DNA from: H111-94 sp034436045
GTDB taxonomy: Bacteria; Chloroflexota; Ktedonobacteria; Ktedonobacterales; Ktedonobacteraceae
NCBI GenBank assembly: GCA_034436045.1
Contig: DAOTVZ010000105.1
Span: forward strand, 1-29,179
Direction of reading: 5' to 3'
DNA: 29,179 bases
Shown: positions 17,320 to 26,500 of the stretch, in pieces
Layout: every line of letters begins with the position of its first letter
Numbering within the stretch: the first letter of the stretch is position 1
Position numbers and translations under genes: made by a program
Notes under the pieces: model-generated
What the model saw: the letters and a program-made list of their open reading frames with translations, nothing else
Told to the model about the DNA's origin: nothing
Database searches by the model: none

Positions 17320-17676
17320 TTAACTGCTTCGCTCCTTCTCTAAGAATTGTTCTACCATCTTCACGGCCTCAGTTGGTGTGGGCAAAGGTGATGGATGGCC
17401 CCAGAGTCGCCGCCACCACTGCCTGAACGAAAATGCTCGCGGTCGGGGCGTGTACTCTCTGGGCATTGTTGGAGGGGAATGCTCCGCATTATAACAGCGA
17501 CAGCACACGAGCTTATAACGTAAGATCGGCGTGCTGGTTCCCCCCGGACCAACGACGGGAGGGAAGACAACCTCAACCATATGTTGCTCGCAGATTGCTG
17601 CTCCACAACGCTGGCACAAGGCGTAAGCCGATTGGTTTCCTATCTTCTGTTCCACCAGGCACAGATAACAGTTCAT
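17320..17676 (-). CDS. Small zinc-binding (B-box/DUF2180-like) protein
   Basis: A 118-residue protein. Its N-terminal 66 residues carry paired metal ligands: C3-x2-C6, C21-x2-C24, C29-x2-H32, C58/C59-x-C61 and H66. The opening MNCYLC and the CxxCGAAIC-E-H pattern resemble small zinc proteins of the DUF2180/B-box type. The remaining half is basic and Trp-rich (FRQWWRRLWG) and then acidic, with no enzyme motif. Its ATG overlaps the stop of the USP-CBS gene as ATGA, so it is translated after it. It is the last gene of operon C. It might be a small adaptor or regulator of the stress protein, but nothing shows this directly. Confidence 0.75.
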   Translation of the reverse strand: MNCYLCLVEQKIGNQSAYALCQRCGAAICEQHMVEVVFPPVVGPGGTSTPILRYKLVCCRCYNAEHSPPTMPREYTPRPRAFSFRQWWRRLWGHPSPLPTPTEAVKMVEQFLEKERSS

Positions 17677-19553
17677 AGTTCCTCTTTTGTACTCTTCTCG
17701 ACGAAAAACCGCACTATATGCTCACGATCTACCATACCCTGCGGGACACCCGCCTCGTCTACTACTACCAACCGTTTAATATGCTCCCGTAGCATAATAT
17801 GGACTGCCTCCGTAAGAGGTGTCGTCGGGGTTACAGAGAAGAGGCGCGGTCGCATCAACTGACGCGCGACCAGGGGGTCATGCATGGAGCGATGTTTCAC
17901 TAGTTCCTCCGATAGCGAGGGCAAGAGACGGCTCACCAGGGCACGCACGGGATGAGATTGTAGAGGAGCGCTCTGCGAGGTATAAAGGTCGGTATCACCG
18001 ATCACCCCGATAGCCTTACCGGATTCGTTGACAACAATTACGCGATGCAGGGGTGTGGCTTGTAGTAAATGTAGCACCTCTGGCAGTGGCGCATCGGCAC
18101 TGACGAGAGGAACAGTAATCCTGCGCACGTCACCAACAGTACGGGGGGAGATGTTCTCCACTTCCTGGCTCGCTACCTCCGCTATCTTGCTTTCTTGCCT
18201 TGCATTCTGACTTTGTTGTTGCGTCATGTAGTAGTTTAATAACGCGGATTGGTCGAGAATACCTACTGGATGGTTATCTGCATCAACCACCGGCACACGG
18301 GTGACATGGTGGGTCATCATCCAACGTGCCGCCGTATCAAGAGAAGCATCGCTCTTGACTGTAATAGCTGGATATTTCATCACGGCTCCGACGAGTTTGC
18401 GTGCGAAAAATTGTTGCAGATAAGCCGCGAATTGCTGCGCCGTCATTCCTTGCTGTACATTGAGATGATGAAGTACGTCCTCGTGAGCCAGCAACGTGCC
18501 GAGCGTAATGATGCCCTGCACCTGCTGTTGTTTATTGACAACCACCAGCATTCTGTCCTGCTTTTCAACAAGTCTGGTTATCGCCTCAGTCACCGGAGTA
18601 TCCCGCAATACAGTACTTACGGGGCTATGCATCACATCATGCACATGAGAATGGGATGCCTGCGAGCGTACAATCAACACAGCACAGGGCGCTTCATTGG
18701 CAACTTTACGCGCCGTTCCGCCGATAGTCGCATTCCAGGGATGCTCGTGTCCGGTTGCACCCAGAATGAGCAGATCACTTCCTAGTTCCTGTGCGGCGGT
18801 CGTAAGACTCTGGCTCGCCGAACCACTGATGAGGTGCGTTTCTAGCTTGACATGTGCCAGTTGCGCCTCTTCAAGAGCAGTGGCCTGCACACGCTGAAAA
18901 TAGGTCTGCCAGCCTGCTTGTGAATGCTGCGCCTCATTGGACAAGACCAGGGGACCAGTCAGGGTCAGAGGGCCGGTCACTGTTGGCGCTTTTGCACTCT
19001 CAATCACGGAAAGGAGATGGAGTTGTGCCCCCGAAAGCGGGGCCAGGTGAAGAGCCACTTGTAAGGCTTGCCAACTTAATGGTGAGCCATCGAAGGCTAG
19101 CAGGATGCTCTTGAACAGAGCCTTCCCTAACTTGCGCACAATAATTGTGCTGCATGGCGCATGCGTGATGACCTTGTCCGCTGTACTACCCAAAAACGCC
19201 CCCCAGACGCCGGAGTGGCCCTGATAGCCTAGCACAAGCAGATCACACCCTTCCGCAGCCAGATAATCGAGAATCACCTGTCCTTCATGCCCACTCCGCA
19301 CACTACTCTGTACCTGCACCTTGCGTTGTTCCGCCTTGCGACGCAGAGGCGCGTGCAGCCGTTCAAAATACGTCAGCGCCGCCATATGCTCGTGTGTTAT
19401 CTCTTCTTGCGTTGAGATATAACGTGGTGGCGTCTCCTCTACTGAGAGCATATCCAGGCGGGCATGCAGCAGAGAGGCCATTTCAATCGCTATCTCTGCC
19501 GCTGCCAGCGAACTATCAGAGCCATCAATAGCAACGAGAAGGTGCTGAAACAT
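17673..19553 (-). CDS. Universal stress protein with tandem USP and four CBS domains
   Basis: A protein of 626 residues with the order USP-USP-CBS-CBS-CBS-CBS. The first USP begins MFQHLLVAIDGSDSS and ends with a nucleotide-binding G-x2-G-x8-9-G-S/T pattern (GYQGHSGVWGAFLGSTADK). The second has the equivalent GATGHEHPWNATIGGTARK. The four CBS units are spread over about 300-626; typical cores are VLRDTPVTEAI, ITVKSDASLD, and LFSVTPTTPLTEAV. Such proteins sense adenine nucleotides and energy state. The ATG at 19553 has GGAG five bases ahead. A second ATG at 19574 overlaps the previous stop as ATGA but lacks a ribosome site. It directly follows the HyfB-like gene, so it probably reports energy or ion status for the Ehr complex. 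Confidence 0.9.
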   Translation of the reverse strand: MFQHLLVAIDGSDSSLAAAEIAIEMASLLHARLDMLSVEETPPRYISTQEEITHEHMAALTYFERLHAPLRRKAEQRKVQVQSSVRSGHEGQVILDYLAAEGCDLLVLGYQGHSGVWGAFLGSTADKVITHAPCSTIIVRKLGKALFKSILLAFDGSPLSWQALQVALHLAPLSGAQLHLLSVIESAKAPTVTGPLTLTGPLVLSNEAQHSQAGWQTYFQRVQATALEEAQLAHVKLETHLISGSASQSLTTAAQELGSDLLILGATGHEHPWNATIGGTARKVANEAPCAVLIVRSQASHSHVHDVMHSPVSTVLRDTPVTEAITRLVEKQDRMLVVVNKQQQVQGIITLGTLLAHEDVLHHLNVQQGMTAQQFAAYLQQFFARKLVGAVMKYPAITVKSDASLDTAARWMMTHHVTRVPVVDADNHPVGILDQSALLNYYMTQQQSQNARQESKIAEVASQEVENISPRTVGDVRRITVPLVSADAPLPEVLHLLQATPLHRVIVVNESGKAIGVIGDTDLYTSQSAPLQSHPVRALVSRLLPSLSEELVKHRSMHDPLVARQLMRPRLFSVTPTTPLTEAVHIMLREHIKRLVVVDEAGVPQGMVDREHIVRFFVEKSTKEEL

Positions 19554-19570
19554 TGCTTCTCCATCCTTTC

Positions 19571-21706
19571 TCATAGTGCGCGCAAAAGCAGTATCAGCAG
19601 CACAATCATAAAGATATATCCAATATACTGATTGATGTTGCCGGATTGGATCGCACGTGCCTGGCGGGTTAGTATATTCAGACCTCGCAAGAGCGGTTGA
19701 TACAGAACACGCTCAAAGGGAGGGAATACCTCCTGCTCATACTCCATTTTTCCCTCACGATGCAGTGAAGCCGGAGCCGTGGAGACGCTGCGAACATGGG
19801 AACGATAGAGGACATTGAAGATGATACGAATCGGGTTGCTATACGCCATATCGGTGTAGGTCATTGCGGCGGTAAAACGCGGAATACCGCCCGCCCAGAC
19901 GCGATGGATGCGCCGACTGCCCAATGGACGGATAGCCCGCAGTGTCACGACGACCAGACCAACCAGGATCAACTCGGCCAGGAAGAGGTAGCTCGGCGAG
20001 TCGATGGTTGAGAAGGTGGGCGAGGCGATCACCACCAGACCATTAACCGGCAGCCCTCGGAAGAGGCCACCCCCAAGCGTCTCCAACAGTTGATAGTTCC
20101 CAGGATGATTGGTGAACAGTGGTGGCACCACCTGATTCAGCACGTTGTAGCCGAGGAGCGGCGTTGTCACCTGATTTAAAAGGGTTATCACGAACGTGGG
20201 TAAGATACCCAGCGCAAGGCAACAGAGGGCCAGAAAGCCCATTGCCACACGCATGCTAAGTGGGGCCTCATGCGCCTCGGCGGCCTCTTTACTACGCGGC
20301 AGTGCTAGCAGGCCCACGCCGCAGGTGCGCACAAAGGCTGTGACAGCAATGCCTGCCGTCAGGGCCAGCATGGCTCCAGAGAGCGCGATCACGATTTTCG
20401 TCAGCGTATCGGGCAACGCAAAACTCTGCAAGAGTGTTTCTAGCAACATCCACTCACTGATATAGCCGTTGAGGGGAGGCACAGCGGAGATTGCCAGCGC
20501 CGCGATCAAGAAACAGAAACCCGTCCAGGGCATCAGGCGCAACAATCCTCCCAGTCTGGCAAACTCACTGCTACCTGCCGAGCGTCGTATCCAGCCGGCA
20601 CCCATAAAGAGCAATCCTTTGTAGACTGAATGGTTCAGCGTGTGATAGATGGTAACAATCAGCGCAATCGCTGCCAGTGCCACAAGATGATAGCTGCGGT
20701 AGGTCAGGGTGGCACCGAGGCTGGCCAGAATAATACCCATGTTCTCAACACTGGAGTAGGCCAATACACGTTTCACATCATTCTGGACGACAGCATAAAG
20801 AATACCAATCAGAGCAGTGAGTGCTCCAATCACCAGCAAGCACAGCCCCCACCAGCCTGGCAGCGTGCCCGCTCCACCCAGGAAATCCAGAAGGAAGCGT
20901 AACAGACCGTAGACGCCCATGTTAATGAGCACGGCGGAGAGCAATACCGAGACAAAGCCAGGTGCGGCGCGGTATGCATCAGGCATCCAGAGCTGCAAAG
21001 GTAATACACCTATCTTAGCGCCGAAGCCAAAGAGTGCCAGCAGAAAAATGGCGCTTCGCACCAGCAGAGAGAGGGTAGGAGCCGCACTACGCAAAGCCTC
21101 AAAACCAAAGCTACCCGCCGCCTGATACAGCAATAAAAAGGCGATCAAGATACCAATGGTGCCAATTTCGCTCACTGCCAGCATGCGATAACCGGCCAGG
21201 ATCACAGAAGAATCTTCATAGTCAAAATTGACCAGCATATAGCTCAAGAATGCCATCGCCTCCCAGGCCATCAGGAAGACGATCATATCCGAGGCGGCAA
21301 GGATGAAGACCAGGCTCAGCAGCGTTAGATTGAAAAGGAGCGCAAACACGCGGATGCGCTGTCCCAGGTGTTGCTCAAGGCTGATACCGAGATCACCGAC
21401 AGCATAAAGGGCGACGGGCAACGTAATCAGTCCCATAACCGCCAGGAAGATAGCGGAGAGAGGATCAATGCGAATTGTCAAAGCCCCGAACGGAAGCTGT
21501 GTCTCAAGGCGACCAGTCGGCATTACCCCGTTTGTGAGGACTCCAACTCCTGTAATCATTGCTGCTATACTGCCCAGTCCGGCACAGCACGCGGTTACTC
21601 TACTGAGAGCATGTCCCTTTGGCAGTACGAGCGCGAAGAGACCCCCTAGCGCATACAAGCCGACAGTAAGCCAGAACATGAGGGTTAGTATTGTCTTCCC
21701 ATCCAT
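19571..21706 (-). CDS. HyfB/NuoL-type proton- or cation-translocating subunit
   Basis: A protein of 711 residues with about 14-16 hydrophobic helices. It belongs to the antiporter-like family of complex I NuoL and hydrogenase-4 HyfB. It shows the family core in RIDPLSAIFLAVMGLITLP, the D-A-Y-R-A-A-P-G loop after helix VLPLQLWMP, and RVLAYSSVENMGIILASLG. These subunits carry ions across the cytoplasmic membrane during electron transfer. The start is the ATG at 21706, which shares its A with the TGA of the preceding NuoB-like gene (TGATG) behind GGGAGG; the GTG three bases earlier is not needed. It closes the Ehr part of operon C, although HyfB usually comes first in hyf operons. Confidence 0.9.
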   Translation of the reverse strand: MDGKTILTLMFWLTVGLYALGGLFALVLPKGHALSRVTACCAGLGSIAAMITGVGVLTNGVMPTGRLETQLPFGALTIRIDPLSAIFLAVMGLITLPVALYAVGDLGISLEQHLGQRIRVFALLFNLTLLSLVFILAASDMIVFLMAWEAMAFLSYMLVNFDYEDSSVILAGYRMLAVSEIGTIGILIAFLLLYQAAGSFGFEALRSAAPTLSLLVRSAIFLLALFGFGAKIGVLPLQLWMPDAYRAAPGFVSVLLSAVLINMGVYGLLRFLLDFLGGAGTLPGWWGLCLLVIGALTALIGILYAVVQNDVKRVLAYSSVENMGIILASLGATLTYRSYHLVALAAIALIVTIYHTLNHSVYKGLLFMGAGWIRRSAGSSEFARLGGLLRLMPWTGFCFLIAALAISAVPPLNGYISEWMLLETLLQSFALPDTLTKIVIALSGAMLALTAGIAVTAFVRTCGVGLLALPRSKEAAEAHEAPLSMRVAMGFLALCCLALGILPTFVITLLNQVTTPLLGYNVLNQVVPPLFTNHPGNYQLLETLGGGLFRGLPVNGLVVIASPTFSTIDSPSYLFLAELILVGLVVVTLRAIRPLGSRRIHRVWAGGIPRFTAAMTYTDMAYSNPIRIIFNVLYRSHVRSVSTAPASLHREGKMEYEQEVFPPFERVLYQPLLRGLNILTRQARAIQSGNINQYIGYIFMIVLLILLLRAL

Positions 21707-22257
21707 CACAGTACCTCCCTTTTGCTTTTGTGGGGTATCAATAAACGATCAGGATGCGGCACCGTCAATGTCACTGTGTTCCCCTGCATCTTCTGCTCCA
21801 CACGCCCAACAGCCAGCAAGAGGCCATGGAGTAATGTAAGTGGAGAAGGTGGGCAGCCAGGAATAAACACATCTACCGGTAGCACATGCTCAATGCCACC
21901 GAGCGTAAAAGGACTGTTGGCAAAGACCCCTCCGCTACAGGCGCAGGCTCCTGCTGCTACCACAAGGCGCGGCTCCGGCATCGCTTCATATGTTTGCCGC
22001 AGCGGATCAACCATCGCGCGCGTCATCGCTCCTGTCACTAGCAAGAGATCAGCGTGACGGGGGGCGGGAGTGAAAAAGATGCCCAGACGGTGCATATCAT
22101 AATAGGGGTTGGTGAGCATTTTGATCTCTGATTCGCACCCGTTACACGAGCCTGCATCTACATGACGAATATGCAGCGAACCGCGAAACAGGCGCTGTAT
22201 CTGCTGTTTAAGTTGCGCCGCTGTTACCTCAATAGCGTTATCCATAGTTGTATTCAT
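21706..22257 (-). CDS. HyfI/NuoB-like small subunit with a [4Fe-4S] site
   Basis: A protein of 183 residues of the NuoB/hydrogenase small-subunit family. The four cluster ligands are present: GSCNGCE (two Cys), GACACSGG and PGCPPSP. They hold the proximal [4Fe-4S] centre that passes electrons to or from the large subunit. The ATG at 22257 overlaps the ferredoxin gene's end by four bases. The retained cysteines show that electron transfer through this subunit is still likely, in contrast to the lost metal site in the large subunit. Confidence 0.92.
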   Translation of the reverse strand: MNTTMDNAIEVTAAQLKQQIQRLFRGSLHIRHVDAGSCNGCESEIKMLTNPYYDMHRLGIFFTPAPRHADLLLVTGAMTRAMVDPLRQTYEAMPEPRLVVAAGACACSGGVFANSPFTLGGIEHVLPVDVFIPGCPPSPLTLLHGLLLAVGRVEQKMQGNTVTLTVPHPDRLLIPHKSKREVL

Positions 22258-22640
22258 CGACGTGCCTCATCATCTCTTTGGGATTCATGGACGAGCGTGA
22301 CACTCTGCATCAGATCCTCGCGCCTGCTCACAGCCAGTTCGTAGTCCGCACTCATCGAGAGCGCACCCGCAGGGCAGGCCGCCACACATAGACCACACAT
22401 GATACAGCGAGCATAATCAAGCGTGATGTGTTGTGTACGGCGATCTTTGTCAGAGCAAGCAGTCAGTGCCTGTGGGAGACAGACCTCTGTGCAAGCACGA
22501 CAACCCTGCTCTGCCACACAACGTTCGGCATCCAGCACCGGTCGTCCTCGAAAACCCTCTACCGGTGGCTCCGGCACCGCCGGATACCGTGTTGTGACAA
22601 TGCCGGTGCGTAGTCCGCGTCGTACCCAGGGTAGAAACAT
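22254..22640 (-). CDS. HyfH/NuoI-like 2x[4Fe-4S] ferredoxin subunit
   Basis: A protein of 128 residues with two iron-sulfur motifs. The second is classical: RCIMCGLCVAACP. The first is stretched: CVAEQGCRACTEVC, i.e. C-x5-C-x2-C-x3-C instead of C-x2-C-x2-C-x3-C. It probably still binds a cluster, possibly of altered potential. The ATG at 22640 is chosen because AGGAG lies six bases upstream. The in-frame start at 22673 overlaps the large-subunit gene and lacks such a site. The protein should bridge an outside electron donor or acceptor to the NuoB-like subunit. No formate dehydrogenase or other soluble partner is encoded in this operon. Confidence 0.88.
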   Translation of the reverse strand: MFLPWVRRGLRTGIVTTRYPAVPEPPVEGFRGRPVLDAERCVAEQGCRACTEVCLPQALTACSDKDRRTQHITLDYARCIMCGLCVAACPAGALSMSADYELAVSRREDLMQSVTLVHESQRDDEARR

Positions 22641-22666
22641 CGTTCTCTCCTTCTCGATACCACCAG

Positions 22667-24259
22667 TTAGCAATCAGCGCCTGCGAACGAGAGGCCAAAG
22701 CTCTGTTCGATCACAGGAAAGTCGGTTAGAATATTATGACCAGGGATCGCCAGTGGAAAAGCCTGCCAATTGGCAAATGAAGCTGGACGAACCCGATAGC
22801 GTGCGACTGTACCATGCTCGCCTACCAGGAGCCAATGCAGGCTCTCACCACGCGGCGATTCGGCCCACCCTAACGCGGATGCACCCGCCGGAAGCGCCGT
22901 CGCCTCTACCGGTGTCGCTACGTTCCCTGGTTGCAGACGCTCCAACACCTGTTCCAGCATGTGCAGCGTTTGCAACGTCTCTTCCATACGAATTGTCGCG
23001 CGTGCCTGCGCATCACCACGCTCCCGCACAGGAACATCAAAAGATACTTCCGCGTAGGCTGCGTAAGGATGATCGCGCCGCAGATCACGGTCCACACCTG
23101 ATGCACGTCCAATCGGGCCAACTGCACCATATGCGCACGCATCCTCCGGTTGCAGGATGCCAGAGCCTTCCAAACGATCTTGATGTGAGGGTGAGTCAAG
23201 CAGCAGACGATGCAAGGTCTCCACATCGCGGCGGCAAGCTTCTACCACTTGCCGCACCACCATAAGGTTCTCCTCTGACACATCACGGCTCAGGCCACCG
23301 GGGATATTCATACCAAATAGATAGCGATGTCCGCTAATCTGGGCATTCAGGCGTAGCAGACGCTCTTTGAGCATATCAAATTGGGCCTGCGCCACTACCA
23401 GGCCGGTAGCCTGACAGAGATCGGCCTGGTAGCCCAGGTGATTGTAGAGCCGCTCCAGTTCGGCCAGCAATGTGCGCAAGTAACGTGCACGCGGCGGTAT
23501 CTCTATCTCTGCCATTTGCTCAATAGCCTGACAGAGCGCCAGCGAATGGGCAAAGGCACTCGTACCGGAGATGCGCTCCGCCAACAGTGGCAGTAACGTC
23601 AACGGCAGTCCTATGGCGCATAGCTCCACGCCGCGATGTTTATAAAACAGTTGCAGGCGCATATCGATCAGTTCTTCTCCCACAGTGCGTAGCGTATAAT
23701 GACCCGACTCCACGACACCAGAACGCACAGGGCCAAGTGGATAATCCACCACCCCAGGTGCGGCCTTCACCAGTTCTATATAGCGCGGTTCACGATAAGG
23801 TATAGACTGCAACTGACGAAATGAGATACGGTGCGGATAGACATTATCCGGCCAATCGGGTGGAAGACGCAAACCATGCAGGTAGGGATGCCCCTCTGCC
23901 TCGATGCCCATTTCTTGCCACACCTGGCGCTCGTACCAATCTGTGGCTGGTAGCTGCGCGACGAGTGAAGGAAAACACGGGGCCTGTCGATCCAGGTCAA
24001 CCTGTAGTCGCAGCCAGGTTTGTTCGGCATCGAGCGCGCAGAGAACGTGAAGCTGTAGCTTCTCCTCTGTCTCAACGCCGAAAAGGTCTGCAAAGGTTGC
24101 GTGAAACTGCTGTTTTATCTTCAGTAGCGCTAGCGGCAGTGCGGCTGGCTCTAACGTCGCAACAATTTCGTTTGGCAAGAGCTGGACACGCGATATAGCC
24201 GTGCTACCGGCGGCTTGCTCTGCCTCCATCAAGATCGTACACAACAGTGCAACATCCAT
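22667..24259 (-). CDS. HyfG/NuoCD-like large subunit lacking NiFe cysteines
   Basis: A protein of 530 residues with a NuoC-like N-terminus (about 30-150, including YERQVWQEMGIEAEGHP) fused to a NuoD-like C-terminus, as in HycE and HyfG. The NuoD part has GPVRSGVVESGHYTLR and YKHRGVE. In active hydrogenases the next motif is R-x-C-G-x-C; here it is R229-I-S-G-T-S234, so both cysteines are gone. The usual C-terminal D-P-C-x-x-C is also absent; the protein ends FGLSFAGADC. A NiFe centre cannot be held in the normal way, so this is an Ehr-type subunit. The quinone-site Tyr of complex I is not obvious either. The ATG at 24259 follows GGGAGGAC. The missing metal site is the main functional clue of the whole operon. 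Confidence 0.92.
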   Translation of the reverse strand: MDVALLCTILMEAEQAAGSTAISRVQLLPNEIVATLEPAALPLALLKIKQQFHATFADLFGVETEEKLQLHVLCALDAEQTWLRLQVDLDRQAPCFPSLVAQLPATDWYERQVWQEMGIEAEGHPYLHGLRLPPDWPDNVYPHRISFRQLQSIPYREPRYIELVKAAPGVVDYPLGPVRSGVVESGHYTLRTVGEELIDMRLQLFYKHRGVELCAIGLPLTLLPLLAERISGTSAFAHSLALCQAIEQMAEIEIPPRARYLRTLLAELERLYNHLGYQADLCQATGLVVAQAQFDMLKERLLRLNAQISGHRYLFGMNIPGGLSRDVSEENLMVVRQVVEACRRDVETLHRLLLDSPSHQDRLEGSGILQPEDACAYGAVGPIGRASGVDRDLRRDHPYAAYAEVSFDVPVRERGDAQARATIRMEETLQTLHMLEQVLERLQPGNVATPVEATALPAGASALGWAESPRGESLHWLLVGEHGTVARYRVRPASFANWQAFPLAIPGHNILTDFPVIEQSFGLSFAGADC

Positions 24260-24262
24260 CGT

Positions 24263-25738
24263 CTAACGTCCTCCCAACACAAATGCCGCCTGATGCAAAA
24301 GCGTATTGAGCGGCGACGGAATGAAAAAGCCGAACAACACAATGATAATAGTGCTCAATCCCATCGCTACAATATTCAGCAGGCTCACCTCGCCCGCTTT
24401 CTCGACAGTGGGCACTTTCCCAAACACCATCTTGTTCAAGTAGAAGAGGACGCTGATGAAGATGAGCGCCATCAAGACCAGCATGGCGATGGCCTCCGGT
24501 GTGTAGCCTTGCCGAAAACCCGCACTAAGGATGGTGAATTCACTGATGAAGACACTGAACGGCGGCGAGCCAGTGAGTGCCAGACCACCAACGAGCAGAA
24601 GTGTTCCGGTAACAGGCATGATCTTTATGACGCCAGATACCCGATCTATACTTTTAGTTTTATATTTCAGTAGTATCTGGCCACTGGCGAAGAACATCAT
24701 CGATTTAGTCATTGCATGATTGATAATTTGTAATAAAGCCCCAAAGAGGCCCAGAGGGCCACCAAAGGCCACACCGAGCGCAATAATGCCCATGTGTTCG
24801 ATGCTGGAATAGGCCAGCAGGCGTTTATAATCGCGCTGTTGGAACATCATGAGCGTAGCGATTACGAGTGAAAGCAGACCAAAGGTCAATAGCAATATTG
24901 TTGGATACCCGTGTCCGAGCGAAGGGACTGCCAGCGCGTAGTACCGCAAAATTGCATACATGGCACAATTCAGCAGCACACCAGATAACAATGCGCTGAT
25001 TGGACTGGGGGCCTCGCTGTGCGCATCGGGCAGCCATGTGTGCATGGGGGCCAGCCCGGCCTTCGTGCCATAGCCCACAATAATGAAGAGCAAGGCCAGG
25101 CGCATAACATTCGGATTGAGGTGCCCTACGACAGGAGCCAGCACCGACCAGTTAAAATCATAGCTCGTTCCCAGTATCTGCACCGCAGAATAATACGTCA
25201 GAATAGTTCCAAAGAGCGCTAGCGCCAGGCCAACCGAGCCGATAATCACATATTTCCAGGCCGCTTCCAGCGACTCCCCGGTACCATAAAAGCTCACCAG
25301 GAACAGCGAGGCCAGCGTCGTACCTTCGACAGCGATCCACATCACGCCTAGACTGTTGCTGATAGGCACAATGAGCATACTGAAGACGAACAGATGAAAC
25401 AACATATAGTAACGCTTCATCTGTCGCAATGCCTGGCCTTGTTCCGTATTCATCTCGCGCATATCCTCACGCAGATAGCCAACGGAAGCCAGCGCCGCCG
25501 TAAAGCTCACAAAGGCAATCACCAGCAGTGTCACGGCGCTCAGCGCATCGGCATAGAGCCAGCCAGTTCTCTCACCACTGTGTCCGACGAGTAAGACCTC
25601 ACGTGTCACCAGCAGTATTAGCAGAAAGACGAGTGCCATCGCTATGATGGTGGTCAATTCCATCCAGCGCCGATGTGGTGCAAGCAAACAGATACCACAG
25701 GCGAGCAGAGGAGTGAGCAGAATAAACACAAGCAACAT
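24263..25738 (-). CDS. HyfF/NuoM-N-type membrane subunit
   Basis: A protein of 491 residues with about 14 hydrophobic helices and the antiporter-like fold. The diagnostic HTWLPDAHSEAPSPISALLSG and RLLAYSSIEHMGI segments are present, as in NuoM/NuoN and HyfF. It is a second ion-translocating module beside the HyfB-like protein. The gene starts eight bases after the HyfE-like stop, with AAAGGGG upstream, and is followed four bases later by the large-subunit gene. Its conserved charged residues in broken helices (for example the Lys of YGTKAGLAPMH) appear intact, so translocation is plausible. Confidence 0.92.
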   Translation of the reverse strand: MLLVFILLTPLLACGICLLAPHRRWMELTTIIAMALVFLLILLVTREVLLVGHSGERTGWLYADALSAVTLLVIAFVSFTAALASVGYLREDMREMNTEQGQALRQMKRYYMLFHLFVFSMLIVPISNSLGVMWIAVEGTTLASLFLVSFYGTGESLEAAWKYVIIGSVGLALALFGTILTYYSAVQILGTSYDFNWSVLAPVVGHLNPNVMRLALLFIIVGYGTKAGLAPMHTWLPDAHSEAPSPISALLSGVLLNCAMYAILRYYALAVPSLGHGYPTILLLTFGLLSLVIATLMMFQQRDYKRLLAYSSIEHMGIIALGVAFGGPLGLFGALLQIINHAMTKSMMFFASGQILLKYKTKSIDRVSGVIKIMPVTGTLLLVGGLALTGSPPFSVFISEFTILSAGFRQGYTPEAIAMLVLMALIFISVLFYLNKMVFGKVPTVEKAGEVSLLNIVAMGLSTIIIVLFGFFIPSPLNTLLHQAAFVLGGR

Positions 25739-25745
25739 GGCACAT

Positions 25746-26441
25746 TTACCCCTTTAAGCGTCTTAAATCGGCCGTATCTGCCGTAATCAACTCGCGTTGG
25801 ATATGTGTGACTAGCAGGCTCATCACCATCACCGCGATGAGAATATCGAAGAGAATGCCAAACTCAACGATAAGCGGCATACCGTAAGCAATTGCAATCG
25901 CCCCTGAAAACAGGCCATTCTCTATCGTGAGCAGGCCGATGACCTGCATAACTGCTTGCCGACGGCTGCTTAGTAGGAAGAGTCCGATCAGCACAAGCGC
26001 AATAGAGATAGCAAGCGGCGGTTCGTTGAGAAATGTGCCTGGGGCAACGACAGCAGGCGAAACAAAAAATGCTAGCACCGTTAGAAAAATGCAGATGAGC
26101 AGCGAGGCCGGAATATTCAGGTAGGGATGCGTCTCACGTTGCAGATGCAAACGGCGCGTGGCGTTGCGCAAAATCCAGGCAATCGCTATGCACTTGACCA
26201 GAATCGTCAGCACCGCGACAAGATAGAGGTCTGTGCTGCTAGTAAAGTAGCCGATGACGAGCGCAATCAGCGCCAGTACCAGCGATTGCAGCGCATATAC
26301 CTCAATGGCCTGTGGAAGCAGGCGCGCAGCAACAGTGCCAAACGCCGTCAACAAAAGGATGGCACCTAAAACCTGGAGCAGTTGCGTTGCCAGCAAGGGC
26401 GGCTCACCTATCCCATGTGCGGCCAGGAATATGAGTATCAT
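25746..26441 (-). CDS. HyfE-like membrane subunit (NuoK/MrpC-related)
   Basis: A protein of 231 residues with about six or seven helices. It matches the size and pattern of hydrogenase-4 HyfE, whose second half resembles NuoK: GLLTIENGLFSGAIAIAYG, with a Glu in the membrane (the E of TIENG) as in NuoK. The C-terminus has the typical FDILIAVMVMSLLVTHI. The ATG at 26441 follows AGGGAAGGG. It should form part of the proton channel at the junction of HyfC- and HyfF-like subunits. Confidence 0.9.
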   Translation of the reverse strand: MILIFLAAHGIGEPPLLATQLLQVLGAILLLTAFGTVAARLLPQAIEVYALQSLVLALIALVIGYFTSSTDLYLVAVLTILVKCIAIAWILRNATRRLHLQRETHPYLNIPASLLICIFLTVLAFFVSPAVVAPGTFLNEPPLAISIALVLIGLFLLSSRRQAVMQVIGLLTIENGLFSGAIAIAYGMPLIVEFGILFDILIAVMVMSLLVTHIQRELITADTADLRRLKG

Positions 26442-26500
26442 TTGTGTTTCCCTTCCCTATTTAAGCATGGCTCTGTACAACAGGCGTTACTTCACCGAAC

